64,000 nt of DNA from Streptococcus sp. F0442 (lineage in GTDB: Bacteria; Bacillota; Bacilli; Lactobacillales; Streptococcaceae), in contig NZ_KB373314.1 of NCBI RefSeq assembly GCF_000314795.2, forward strand, positions 407,095 to 471,094, written 5' to 3'. A model generated the notes under the pieces. It searched no databases, had not been told where the DNA came from, and saw nothing but the letters and a program-made list of their open reading frames with translations. The number at the start of each line of letters is the position of its first letter. Position 1 is the first letter of the stretch. Of the stretch, positions 14,991-22,923 are shown in pieces. Made by a program: the position numbers and the translations under genes.

Positions 14991-15012
14991 TATAGCAAAA
15001 AAGAGGGATCTA
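14978..15012. repeat. Flanking direct repeat, right copy
   Basis: CTACTCTCTCTATTATAGC and AAAAAAGAGGGATCTA match 10961-10992 in the same orientation with small gaps. It includes a minus-strand extended -10 TGCTATAAT (TATAAT at 14989-14994) and the end of the CPBP-operon terminator. Together with the left copy it marks the edges of the 4.0-kb right immunity block. Confidence 0.6.
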
Positions 15013-15027
15013 AAACGATCCCTCTTT
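14996..15027 (-). terminator. Terminator of the hemW-CPBP operon
   Basis: AAAGAGGGATC and GATCCCTCTTT form an 11-bp stem followed by six T in all on the minus strand, 19 bases after the CPBP stop at 15046. Confidence 0.9.
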
Positions 15028-15045
15028 GATAATAATCGATCAAGC

Positions 15046-16029
15046 TTACCCCTTAAGATTGGCCATCTGGAAGATCGGAATCACATAAGGCAGAATGGAC
15101 ATCAAGATGGTGAATAAGACGAAGAACCAGAACCAGAAAGAAGCGAGTGAACGCTGCAAAACTCCTGGTTGAGGTTTATTAGCCTCAATATAGGCCTTGA
15201 TAGCTGGCCATTTGGTCGCAAGAACCACAAGCATGACAATGGATCCAATAGCTAAGACGCCGATTTGGAGCCAACTTGCTAATCCTTCATCCACATGATA
15301 GGCCACATAGTGCAAGCCTTGGGAAATGACAAAGTTGTTGAATATGTGATAGAAAATCGCCCACCAGATATTGTATTCAAAAGTAATGTAGCCAAATCCT
15401 AGACCAATGATACTTGCAAAAAAGAGCTGGTCAAAATTGGCATGGAAGAGGCCGAATAAAATAGCCGTCATGACAATGGCAAAGATTTTTCCAAATCGCT
15501 CCAAGCCTCGCAAGCCAGCACCACGGAAGAAAAACTCTTCTGTGATCGGCCCCAAGAAACCAGCATACAAGAGCATGGTCCAAGACCGCTCAATGGTATC
15601 GCCAATATCTGGACTTGGTGAATAAAGGCCAATGGTCTCAAACATGCGCTCAATCACTTGCGTCATGACAGATGAGAAGACTTGGGAGAAGCCTAAAAAG
15701 GCGAGAAGGATAAAGAAGACAGAAGGTGTCATCTTGCGTCCCTTATGCTTGAGATCAAACTTAAAGAGGGCTTTTTTGCGATAGGCATTAAAGATAAAGA
15801 GGCCAATAAAAATGGAGATAAAATAGGGAACTCCTGCCCAAACATTCAGGCTAGTCATTCTCTCCGCTAGTTTACTTGGATCTTTTCTGAGCGAACCTGA
15901 AAGGATCAGGCCTAGGAGCACTTCCCACAGCACGGTCACCAAGGTCATCACCAAGAGATAAATGGCAAGCGTCCCAGAAAATTTTCCTAGATCCTTTTTG
16001 GGGTCTAATAATCGGTTGTATTGATTCAT
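15046..16029 (-). CDS. CPBP family intramembrane metalloprotease
   Basis: The 327 residues contain about eight hydrophobic segments and the CPBP (Abi) signature: PITEEFFFRGAGLRGLERF (EE at 164-165, Arg four residues after the second Glu), LFGLFHANFDQ and YHIFNNFVIS with the further metal-ligand positions. CPBP proteins cleave substrates within the membrane or act as self-immunity proteins for bacteriocins. The last gene of a six-gene operon, it overlaps the preceding gene by four bases. A disrupted relative lies at 61879-62721. Confidence 0.88.
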   Translation of the reverse strand: MNQYNRLLDPKKDLGKFSGTLAIYLLVMTLVTVLWEVLLGLILSGSLRKDPSKLAERMTSLNVWAGVPYFISIFIGLFIFNAYRKKALFKFDLKHKGRKMTPSVFFILLAFLGFSQVFSSVMTQVIERMFETIGLYSPSPDIGDTIERSWTMLLYAGFLGPITEEFFFRGAGLRGLERFGKIFAIVMTAILFGLFHANFDQLFFASIIGLGFGYITFEYNIWWAIFYHIFNNFVISQGLHYVAYHVDEGLASWLQIGVLAIGSIVMLVVLATKWPAIKAYIEANKPQPGVLQRSLASFWFWFFVLFTILMSILPYVIPIFQMANLKG

Positions 16030-16649
16030 TTGGTTCTCCTAGAAAATAGATAAAAAGTCGCACACATACCTTCATATAGAACAAAGAAGATCAAAAAGGC
16101 ATGCATAAAGTAGTCTTCTGGTAGAGCTAGAATAATCGAATCCACGCGCGGATCAAACAGCCAGGTATTGTCCCCAGCAAATAAGATCTGATGAAAGAGC
16201 GTAAAGAATTGATCAAAGCCAATGATGACAGCCATCACCGCAACCATTACCGGTAGGAGCATCATCCAAAAAAATAGACCACGGTACAGGGCAAGATAGC
16301 CTTTTTTGACAACTGTTCGTAGAAACTGGATAAAACCAGGTAGAGTGACCAAGAAAACGACCGTCACCAAATGAAACAGGTACTTGACGGCTTCGAAATG
16401 GTGCAAGCCATTTTTGGAAGAGGGGAATTGGGGCATCTTCAACACCCATTGAAAAGGATTGGTCAAGTAGTTCATCAAGACATTGAAATTCTTCATGATG
16501 ACAGATGCCGAAAAACCAGTCCGACTTTGAATCCCCAACCAATGAATCTCCAGCGGATAGATGGCCCAGGCTAGAGCAATGGTGAGAAGAATCGCAGCTG
16601 ATAGGATGAAGAAGATTTGGTTTATGGATCTCAAACTTCTAAGCATCAA
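16026..16649 (-). CDS. TIGR01906-type integral membrane protein
   Basis: The 207-residue protein has four to five hydrophobic segments: [20 protein letters not shown] near residues 9-28, a segment near 95-112, another at 125-145 and [18 protein letters not shown] at the end. [13 protein letters not shown] and LPQFPSS-type segments between the first and second helices match the streptococcal TIGR01906 family, whose function is unknown. It overlaps both neighbours by a few bases, so the operon is translationally coupled. Assignment to the family is by memory of its pattern. Confidence 0.75.
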   Translation of the reverse strand: MMLRSLRSINQIFFILSAAILLTIALAWAIYPLEIHWLGIQSRTGFSASVIMKNFNVLMNYLTNPFQWVLKMPQFPSSKNGLHHFEAVKYLFHLVTVVFLVTLPGFIQFLRTVVKKGYLALYRGLFFWMMLLPVMVAVMAVIIGFDQFFTLFHQILFAGDNTWLFDPRVDSIILALPEDYFMHAFLIFFVLYEGMCATFYLFSRRTK

Positions 16650-17409
16650 AATCCCACTCCGCTAGGCTAGAAACGACATGTGTCGGTGCAATGGGTAAGG
16701 TTGGCACTTCTTCTGGTTTGGTAAAACCAGTCGTCACCAGAAGGGTCGGAATCCCATTGTCAATACCAGCACGAATATCTGTTAGATAATTATCCCCTAC
16801 CATAACGACTTCTTCTCTTTCAAGACCTAGGTGTTCAATAGCCTTATCCATGATGATGGCCTTTGGTTTCCCAATGATCACTGGCTCCACCCGTGTTGCT
16901 GCTTCGACAAGAGCAATTAGAGATCCTGCACCCGGCAACAAGCCACGCTCTGTTGGAATATTGAGGTCAGGGTTGGTCCCGATAAAGTGGGCCCCTTTTT
17001 GAATCGCCAAGGTCGCAGTAGCGAATTTCTCATAATCCACTTGCCAATCGAGGCCAATCACGACATAATCAGGTGCTTCTTCATCTAAGATGAAACCAGC
17101 TTCTTCGATGGCTTCTTTGAGCCCCGCTTCTCCGATCACATAGACTTTTTTGCCCAAGTTTTGGTCCTTCATGTAGTCAATGGTCGCAAGGGTAGCTGTA
17201 TAGATGGTCGACACAGGGGTTTCAATATTGAAGTTAGTCGCCAGCATATCCCGAACAGTCTCTGGTGTGCGGGTTGTATTGTTGGTCACAAAGAGATAGG
17301 GAATCTCACGCGCCTGCAGTTCATGAACAAAAGCTTCTCCTGCAGGAATTCGTGATTTTCCTTTGTAAATAGTGCCATCCAAATCAATCAAATAGCCCTT
17401 ATAGTGCAT
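16639..17409 (-). CDS. nagD: NagD-like HAD-IIA phosphatase
   Basis: The 256 residues form a haloacid dehalogenase phosphatase of subfamily IIA. Motif I is [13 protein letters not shown] near residues 6-18, motif [12 protein letters not shown] near 55, motif [12 protein letters not shown] near 179, motif [16 protein letters not shown] near 203. NagD-type enzymes hydrolyse sugar phosphates or nucleotides in the cytoplasm. The exact substrate is not clear. It follows the membrane-protein gene with no gap. Confidence 0.88.
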   Translation of the reverse strand: MHYKGYLIDLDGTIYKGKSRIPAGEAFVHELQAREIPYLFVTNNTTRTPETVRDMLATNFNIETPVSTIYTATLATIDYMKDQNLGKKVYVIGEAGLKEAIEEAGFILDEEAPDYVVIGLDWQVDYEKFATATLAIQKGAHFIGTNPDLNIPTERGLLPGAGSLIALVEAATRVEPVIIGKPKAIIMDKAIEHLGLEREEVVMVGDNYLTDIRAGIDNGIPTLLVTTGFTKPEEVPTLPIAPTHVVSSLAEWDFDA

Positions 17410-18096
17410 TTATTCTTCCCTTTCTGTGTCAGCTTCTTCATGCAACTTCTCTGCATCGACTCGTCCCCCAGACCCATACAAGAGCAATGCTCCAGCATAG
17501 AGGACAAATTGTAACACCAAACCTGTAAAATTAATCCCTTGACTTCCCGATTGGGTGAACAAGAAGGATGCTACCATGAGGATCACAATGGTCAATAACA
17601 AGCCTATCACGGTTGCCTGATCCACACTGATTTGATAAACCGTGCGTTTAGTGCTCCGATTTTTCCCGTCAGACTTAGTTTCTGGTTGCAAATTCTCCAC
17701 AAAATCCGTCACCAAGGTCGCAGCGAGGCTGACTGTTGTGCTAAAGAGCACGCCTTGAGACAAGCGGTGATAGAAATTGGACCAGAAGGATCCTGATTGG
17801 CTAGTAATTCCAATCGAGAAGATCATGACCGGTAAAAGAAAGGCCAAGGTGAAATGGATCCAGACCCGATACCAGCGTACATCTTCTCTTAAAAAGCGAC
17901 TAAAACTATCTAAATTCAAGCGATAGCGGAAAAATTTATAAATTTCCTCTACCAGGATGATGCCCAAAGCACAAAGAGTCAAGAGCCAATCTCCCAACAT
18001 GTACAAAGGGTTCTTTTGACGCTTGGCATAGGCCACAACCCGTTTTTGATAGCTTTCAAGTTCCTGTTTTTTATTTTTTAATCTTCTACTTTCCAT
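17410..18096 (-). CDS. Unknown membrane protein
   Basis: The 228-residue product begins with a basic, coiled N-terminus (RRLKNKKQELESYQKRVVAY). It has a hydrophobic segment near 32-52 and further ones near 80-97, 112-130, 158-178 and 185-205, then a short acidic tail. Five membrane spans are plausible. I do not recognise the family. Its position between thioesterase and nagD genes is shared with other streptococci only as far as I recall. The start codon overlaps the thioesterase end by 11 bases. Confidence 0.75.
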   Translation of the reverse strand: MESRRLKNKKQELESYQKRVVAYAKRQKNPLYMLGDWLLTLCALGIILVEEIYKFFRYRLNLDSFSRFLREDVRWYRVWIHFTLAFLLPVMIFSIGITSQSGSFWSNFYHRLSQGVLFSTTVSLAATLVTDFVENLQPETKSDGKNRSTKRTVYQISVDQATVIGLLLTIVILMVASFLFTQSGSQGINFTGLVLQFVLYAGALLLYGSGGRVDAEKLHEEADTEREE

Positions 18097-18841
18097 AATT
18101 CCAACCCTTTTCTTCTACTTCTTCCCACTCAATTTCAGCTTGGGCATTGATCTGACCATCTGAAGTAATTTGATGCTGAGTTTTCAAGCCCTCTTGTTCA
18201 TATTGAGAGGTGATGAGACCTCCTGCTAGCACTTCTTTGACATATTTCAGATGAACTTTTTTAGGGACATGATGGGTCAAGAAGTCTGCTCCCATCACCT
18301 CAAAAACCCAGTCCAAGTACTTACTGTTATTGACATGTCCGTTCATATCCAAGTCGTAAAAGCGAACCCGGTATTCTTGTTCGACGCCGCCTTCTAATTC
18401 TTTGAAACGGGGACCACGGAGCATGGTTTTTGAAAATTCAGAGTCAAAGGCATCCGTGATTTCGCTCATAACTGGATGGACCTTGCGCGTATCCCGATCC
18501 ATCAAGACAAAGGTCGCGACCATCTCAATGATAGTATTGCCTTCCTCATCATTGATATTAAAGGCCCGGTAGCAGAAGAGTCGATTGTGACTCTTGGCAT
18601 AGGTTTCGATGGTGATCTTTTCATCAAACACAGGGAGACGATCGATCTTCATATTGTAATCCGTGATAATCCAGACCAGATTATAGTTCTCTAAAATGTA
18701 CATATCACTCATACCCAGCTCAATCGATTGCATGCCCGATACCTGTAAAGACAACAAGATCAATTGGGGAATCTTAATATAACCATTGACATCGCTCATA
18801 TCAAACGGAATTTTCATGCTGTATTCAAATGTTTTTGCCAT
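18086..18841 (-). CDS. Acyl-ACP thioesterase
   Basis: The 251 residues are a double hot-dog fatty acyl-ACP thioesterase. The N-terminal half has KIPFDMSDVNGYIKIPQLI and WIITDYNMKIDRLPVFDEKI. The second half has RFYDLDMNGHVNNSKYLDW with the catalytic Asn and His region. It releases free fatty acids from acyl carrier protein in the cytoplasm. It lies three bases from the hemW stop, in the same operon. Confidence 0.9.
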   Translation of the reverse strand: MAKTFEYSMKIPFDMSDVNGYIKIPQLILLSLQVSGMQSIELGMSDMYILENYNLVWIITDYNMKIDRLPVFDEKITIETYAKSHNRLFCYRAFNINDEEGNTIIEMVATFVLMDRDTRKVHPVMSEITDAFDSEFSKTMLRGPRFKELEGGVEQEYRVRFYDLDMNGHVNNSKYLDWVFEVMGADFLTHHVPKKVHLKYVKEVLAGGLITSQYEQEGLKTQHQITSDGQINAQAEIEWEEVEEKGWNYGK

Positions 18842-18844
18842 CTT

Positions 18845-19975
18845 CTACTCCAAAATAAACTTCTCTGCTACAGTGTCTCCTAAAAAGAGACCTTTCTTGG
18901 TCATTCGTACAATATCCTTGTCAGGTACCAAAAGGCCCTGCTGGGTCAATTCCTCAACCACTGATCCATATTGTTGGTCAAAATTCACACTAAACTTTTC
19001 TTCAAAACGCTTCTTGGAAACGCCTGTTTTCTTACGTAGTCCTAGAAACATCTCTTCTTCCATCATTTCTGTCTGAGTCAGATGCTCTTCTTGGACACGC
19101 GCATTTCCCTCTTCGACAGCCTGCATATAGTGACGAATGGGGCCATGATTCTTGTAGCGAATCCCATCGACATAGCCGGATGCTCCAGCTCCCAAACCAT
19201 AATACTCAGCATTGTCCCAATACATGAGATTGTGCCGACTTTCAAAACCAGGCTTGGAGAAATTGGAAATTTCGTAATGCTCAAAGCCCGCTCGCTCCAA
19301 CTCCTGAATAATGTATTCAAACATCTCTGCTTCCAACTCCTCTTTAGGTAGAGGAAGCTTGCCCCGTCTCATGCGGTTCATAAAGACTGTGTGATTCTCA
19401 AGAATCAAGCTATAGAGGCTCATATGGGGAATGTCAAGGGCAAGAGCCTTAGCGACATTCTCTTTGACCTGGTCCATGGTTTGCGTCGGAAGGGCATAGA
19501 TGAGGTCGATCGAAATATTGTCAAAACCAGCCAGCTTCAGACGGTCGATATTGTCATAAATATCCTGCTCTTGATGGCTCCGACCAATCTTCTTGAGCAA
19601 ACGATTATCAAAGGTCTGCACGCCCAATGAAACCCGATTAACCGGCGAATCTTTCAAGACCGCAATCTTATCCGGATCCAAATCACCAGGATTGGCCTCG
19701 ATGGTCAACTCTTCCATCTGAGACAGATCAAGCGACTTGGTCAGCTCCTTAATCAGATAGGCTAGCTGATCCGCAGATAGAGCTGTCGGTGTCCCACCCC
19801 CAATATAGAGAGTCCGTAAGTGTGAGATTTCTTCCCGACGAAATTCTTGGATCAAATGCTCCAAATAGGCATCGACCGGTTGGTTCTTAATAAAGACCTT
19901 CGAAAAATCACAATAAAAACAAATCTGGGTACAAAATGGGATGTGGACATAAGCGGACGTTGGTTTTGTATGCAT
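18845..19975 (-). CDS. hemW: HemW-like radical SAM protein
   Basis: From the ATG at 19975 the product has 376 residues and starts MHTKPTSAYVHIPFCTQICF. The radical-SAM CxxxCxxC motif sits in PFCTQICFYCDF near residues 14-25, GGGTPT follows near 62, and a HemN C-terminal domain lies near 300-370. HemW handles heme transfer rather than coproporphyrinogen oxidation. A longer frame upstream is rejected because it covers the promoter. TATAAT ends seven bases before the ATG, suggesting a leaderless message. It heads the six-gene operon down to the CPBP gene. Confidence 0.88.
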   Translation of the reverse strand: MHTKPTSAYVHIPFCTQICFYCDFSKVFIKNQPVDAYLEHLIQEFRREEISHLRTLYIGGGTPTALSADQLAYLIKELTKSLDLSQMEELTIEANPGDLDPDKIAVLKDSPVNRVSLGVQTFDNRLLKKIGRSHQEQDIYDNIDRLKLAGFDNISIDLIYALPTQTMDQVKENVAKALALDIPHMSLYSLILENHTVFMNRMRRGKLPLPKEELEAEMFEYIIQELERAGFEHYEISNFSKPGFESRHNLMYWDNAEYYGLGAGASGYVDGIRYKNHGPIRHYMQAVEEGNARVQEEHLTQTEMMEEEMFLGLRKKTGVSKKRFEEKFSVNFDQQYGSVVEELTQQGLLVPDKDIVRMTKKGLFLGDTVAEKFILE

Positions 19976-19982
19976 ACCTTTA

Positions 19983-19991
19983 ATTATACCA
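19983..19991 (-). promoter_or_regulatory. Extended -10 promoter of the hemW operon
   Basis: TGGTATAAT on the minus strand ends seven bases before the hemW ATG at 19975. Transcription would begin at or beside the start codon. The AAAGG in between is too close to the ATG for a normal ribosome site. Confidence 0.5.
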
Positions 19992-20042
19992 TAAAATCCC
20001 CCCGAGTCCGAAAAGAAAAGTGAGTAAGAAGCAAGGAATTCC

Positions 20043-20071
20043 TTGACAATAACGAATAAAAGGAATAGAAT
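20043..20071 (+). promoter_or_regulatory. Promoter of the ABC-F leader
   Basis: TTGACA (20043-20048), a 17-bp spacer and TAGAAT (20066-20071) give a near-perfect promoter. Transcription would start near 20078, some 215 bases before the ABC-F start codon. Confidence 0.75.
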
Positions 20072-20101
20072 AAATTTAATCATATTCGGAGGTAAGGAGA
20101 T

Positions 20102-20113
20102 ATGAACAACTAA
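20102..20113 (+). CDS. Three-codon leader ORF (Met-Asn-Asn)
   Basis: ATGAACAACTAA follows a strong GGAGGTAAGGAG ribosome site. Such very short leader ORFs stall ribosomes in attenuation leaders of antibiotic-resistance ABC-F genes. It could be chance, but the strong ribosome site has no other start to serve. Confidence 0.45.
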   Translation: MNN

Positions 20114-20239
20114 GTTTCGTTAAATAAAATACTTTATTTAGTGGACTGCTTGTTCTATCTCTTTTTGTGTACCCTCTTGCCTATTTTCCAGCTTTTTTTG
20201 GCTAAATAAGGTCTTTTTCTGCTTGGGTTCCACATGAAT

Positions 20240-20272
20240 ACAGCTCTACTAAATAGGTAGAGCTGTTTTTTG
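20240..20272 (+). terminator. Attenuator-type terminator before the ABC-F gene
   Basis: ACAGCTCTAC and GTAGAGCTGT form a perfect 10-bp stem followed by TTTTTTGT. It sits 21 bases before the ABC-F start, between its promoter and its coding region, so the gene can be made only if this hairpin is read through or prevented. Confidence 0.8.
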
Positions 20273-20292
20273 TCCCAGTAGAAAGGAATCTT

Positions 20293-21816
20293 ATGCTAAA
20301 ACTATCCCACCTCACTATCCGACATACAAAAGATTTACGCGATCTGGTTCGAGATCTTTCCCTGACCATTCATGAAGGAGAAAAAGTTGCTATTATTGGC
20401 GAAGAAGGGAATGGAAAATCTTCCTTACTTCAGGTCCTTATGTCCCCAAAATCTCTACCAGATTATCTGACCATAGAAGGAGAAATCACCACTAATTTTC
20501 ACTCCTATGCCTATATTCCCCAGGCTTTGCCGGAAGCATTGAAAGAAAAAAGCTTGGAAGAATATTTTTTTGGAGAAGACGAGCTAGACTATGCCACCCT
20601 CTACAGACTGGCTGATCAATTGCAATTTAATAGCGACCGATTTGCAAGCGACCAAGCTATCGGAAGTCTATCTGGAGGAGAAGCCCTCAAGGTCCAACTG
20701 CTTCACGAACTTTGTCGTCCTCATGAATTGCTATTTTTAGATGAACCTTCAAATGATCTGGATTTGGAGACCTTGGATTGGCTCCAGCAGATGATCCAAA
20801 CCAATCCCCAAACCATCATATTTATTTCCCATCATGAGGATTTTTTGACTCAGACGGCGGATACCATCATACATCTCAGACAGATCAAACACCGCAAGGA
20901 AGCTGAAACCATCGTAGAGCACCTAGGCTATCAAGACTACAGTAGCCAGAGGGAGCAACAATTCAAGCAACAGACTCAGCAAGCGGCCAACGATCAACGA
21001 GCCTACAAAAAAACAATGGAGAAGCAACGTCGCGTCCGTCAGCAAGTCGAAACATCCTTACGAAACACTAAGGATAGCACTGCTGGACGTCTCCTAGCAA
21101 AGAAAATGAAGTCCCTCCTCTCACAAGAAAAGCGCTACGAGCGAGAATTCCAATCCATGACTTCCCAACCCTATGATGAGGAAATCATTAATCTGCATTT
21201 CCCTTCCCTAACTCCCTTGTCTCCTCAAAAACGTGTCCTTCTCTTAGATCAAGAAGAGCTCGCAATTGGTGATCGTGTCCTAGTCAAGAACCTCTCCCTT
21301 ACTCTTCTAGGACAGGATAAAATAGGGATTATCGGTTCCAACGGTGTAGGAAAATCCACTTTTCTAAAAATGATCTGGGAGATCTTACAGAATAATGAGA
21401 GTATCCGCACTGCCTATATGCCTCAAGATTACACTGAACGCCTCCCTATGACTCAGACACCCGTTCAATTTCTACAGCATTCAGGTGATCGCGAAGAAAT
21501 CAACACTATTCAATTGCATTTAGCCTCCCTCAACTTTACTTATTCTGAAATGTATCATCCTATCTCTGAACTTTCTGGTGGCCAGCAAGGAAAACTCTTC
21601 CTCCTTCAATTAGTACTCACAAGTCCCCAATTTCTGCTCTTGGACGAGCCTACTCGTAATTTTTCCCCCACTTCCCAACCAGAAATTCGTCGCCTATTCG
21701 TAGACTACCCAGGTGGACTGGTTACAGTCTCCCACGATCGGACCTTCCTCAAAGAAGTCTGCCAAAAAATCTATCGTCTGACTGAAAATGGCTTCGTAGA
21801 GATAGAGTCGCTCTAA
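20293..21816 (+). CDS. ABC-F family ATPase
   Basis: The 507 residues hold two ABC ATPase domains without membrane spans. First domain: Walker A GEEGNGKSS (about 37-45), LSGGEALK, DEPSNDLD. Then a basic coiled linker (KKTMEKQRRVRQQVETSLRN, about 235-255). Second domain: Walker A GSNGVGKST (about 352), LSGGQQGK, DEPTRNFSP. ABC-F proteins act on the ribosome; some displace antibiotics such as lincosamides, pleuromutilins or macrolides. The leader with a tiny ORF and a terminator hairpin is typical of inducible resistance members. The drug class cannot be assigned by eye. Confidence 0.9.
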   Translation: MLKLSHLTIRHTKDLRDLVRDLSLTIHEGEKVAIIGEEGNGKSSLLQVLMSPKSLPDYLTIEGEITTNFHSYAYIPQALPEALKEKSLEEYFFGEDELDYATLYRLADQLQFNSDRFASDQAIGSLSGGEALKVQLLHELCRPHELLFLDEPSNDLDLETLDWLQQMIQTNPQTIIFISHHEDFLTQTADTIIHLRQIKHRKEAETIVEHLGYQDYSSQREQQFKQQTQQAANDQRAYKKTMEKQRRVRQQVETSLRNTKDSTAGRLLAKKMKSLLSQEKRYEREFQSMTSQPYDEEIINLHFPSLTPLSPQKRVLLLDQEELAIGDRVLVKNLSLTLLGQDKIGIIGSNGVGKSTFLKMIWEILQNNESIRTAYMPQDYTERLPMTQTPVQFLQHSGDREEINTIQLHLASLNFTYSEMYHPISELSGGQQGKLFLLQLVLTSPQFLLLDEPTRNFSPTSQPEIRRLFVDYPGGLVTVSHDRTFLKEVCQKIYRLTENGFVEIESL

Positions 21817-21821
21817 CGTAA

Positions 21822-21850
21822 AAAAAGATTGGCTAAAAAACCAATCTTTT
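21822..21850. terminator. Terminator shared by the ABC-F gene and repeat copy 2
   Basis: AAAAGATTGG and CCAATCTTTT form a 10-bp stem around CTAAAAAA. It follows the ABC-F stop on the plus strand. On the minus strand the trailing run is seven T, longer than on the plus strand, and it lies 25 bases after the minus-strand end of the element at 21876-22009. Confidence 0.75.
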
Positions 21851-21875
21851 AAATTGAAAATGAACTCCTCTTAGA

Positions 21876-22009
21876 AACTTTCCTTAGGTGAGAACGGACG
21901 TCAGCGAACTTCATAGAAGTTCCATGACTTAGTTTTGAACCTAAGGTTTCAAAACTAGCGAGTGCCTGAAGCCATTAAGTTTCAGGCACTTTTCTCACAG
22001 CGAAAAGTT
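21876..22009. repeat. 134-bp structured repeat element, copy 2
   Basis: This is the inverted partner of 481-614, with the same length. Terminal AACTTTCC and GAAAAGTT, inner GTGAG/CTCAC, hairpins GAACTTC/GAAGTTC, AGTTTTGAA/TTCAAAACT and AGTGCCTGAA/TTCAGGCACT are all kept. In the second hairpin three base pairs differ from copy 1 and all three stay paired (G-C to T-A, T-A to A-T, A-T to G-C). The loop CCTAAGG and its complement CCTTAGG are unchanged. Confidence 0.8.
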
Positions 22010-22057
22010 TCAATAGAGGATTTGATAACTCTGAATTTGTTAGATTTGTATAAAAGA

Positions 22058-22080
22058 ACAGTTCGTCACTGTTCTACAAG
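22058..22080 (-). terminator. proC terminator
   Basis: AGAACAGT and ACTGTTCT pair around GACGA and are followed by TTTATAC on the minus strand, about 25 bases after the proC stop at 22105. The T-run is short. Confidence 0.55.
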
Positions 22081-22104
22081 CTTGGTTTTGACCAATTATT
22101 TTAT

Positions 22105-22920
22105 CTAATTTCGCCCTGCCTCTTGTCCCATTTCATGGGTGCGTTTGTAGGCCGCTTCCACACCTGCAATAATGTCGCCCCGTAAACCGTCTTTTTCTAA
22201 GCGATTGACTCCTGCGATGGTTGAGCCACCTGGGCTACAAACAGCATCCTTCAAGCTTCCAGGATGTTGCCCCGTCTCTATGACCATACTGGCGGCCCCT
22301 TTGAAAGTCTGAGCCGCCATCTGAAGAGACTGACTACGTGGCAATCCCATGGCAACTCCTGCATCTGCCATGGCCTCGATCATCTGATAGACAAAGGCTG
22401 GACCACAGCCTGCGATAGCAGTTGCAGGATCCATCAATTTTTCTTCGATTTCGTAGAGGGCCCCTGCTCCTGCTAAGAGCTGTTTGACTTGGGCTACTTG
22501 CTGGTCTGTCACTGCTTGGGAGCGGGTCAGACTGATGACACCTTGACCAATGGCTACGGGCGTATTAGGCATGATGCGGATGAGACCCACTCGCTCATTT
22601 TTAACTACACTTGCCATTTGCTCCAGTTCCAGACCTGCTGCCATAGAAACCAACAGGAGATTGGAACGTTGGCCCAAAATGTCCTGGTACTCTTCAAGTA
22701 AAGGGCAGATTTGGTAGGGTTTGACACCTAAGAAGATGACCTCCGCCTCTTGAAAGACTTGTTCAAGATCAGACGCTGTTCCCCCATACTGGCTAATAAA
22801 CTCTTCCACCTTTTGTGGGGAACGGTTGACCAAGAGCAAGTCTGTGCTAGCCACTTCTTTTGCGACCGCTTTGGCCAGACTAGCTCCCATATTTCCAAGA
22901 CCGATAAATGCTACTTTCAT
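22105..22920 (-). CDS. proC: Pyrroline-5-carboxylate reductase
   Basis: The 271 residues begin MKVAFIGLGNMGASLAKA, a Rossmann NAD(P)-binding site. The family signature near residues 220-240 (PGSLKDAVCSPGGSTIAGV) is present. The enzyme makes proline from pyrroline-5-carboxylate, the last step of the pathway. It is the last gene of a proB-proA-proC operon, three bases after proA. Confidence 0.95.
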   Translation of the reverse strand: MKVAFIGLGNMGASLAKAVAKEVASTDLLLVNRSPQKVEEFISQYGGTASDLEQVFQEAEVIFLGVKPYQICPLLEEYQDILGQRSNLLLVSMAAGLELEQMASVVKNERVGLIRIMPNTPVAIGQGVISLTRSQAVTDQQVAQVKQLLAGAGALYEIEEKLMDPATAIAGCGPAFVYQMIEAMADAGVAMGLPRSQSLQMAAQTFKGAASMVIETGQHPGSLKDAVCSPGGSTIAGVNRLEKDGLRGDIIAGVEAAYKRTHEMGQEAGRN

Positions 22921-22923
22921 GAC

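Noticed and set aside
19976..20083. Longer N-terminus for HemW
   Set aside because: It spans the TATAAT box and has no ribosome site. The family starts just before HIPFC.
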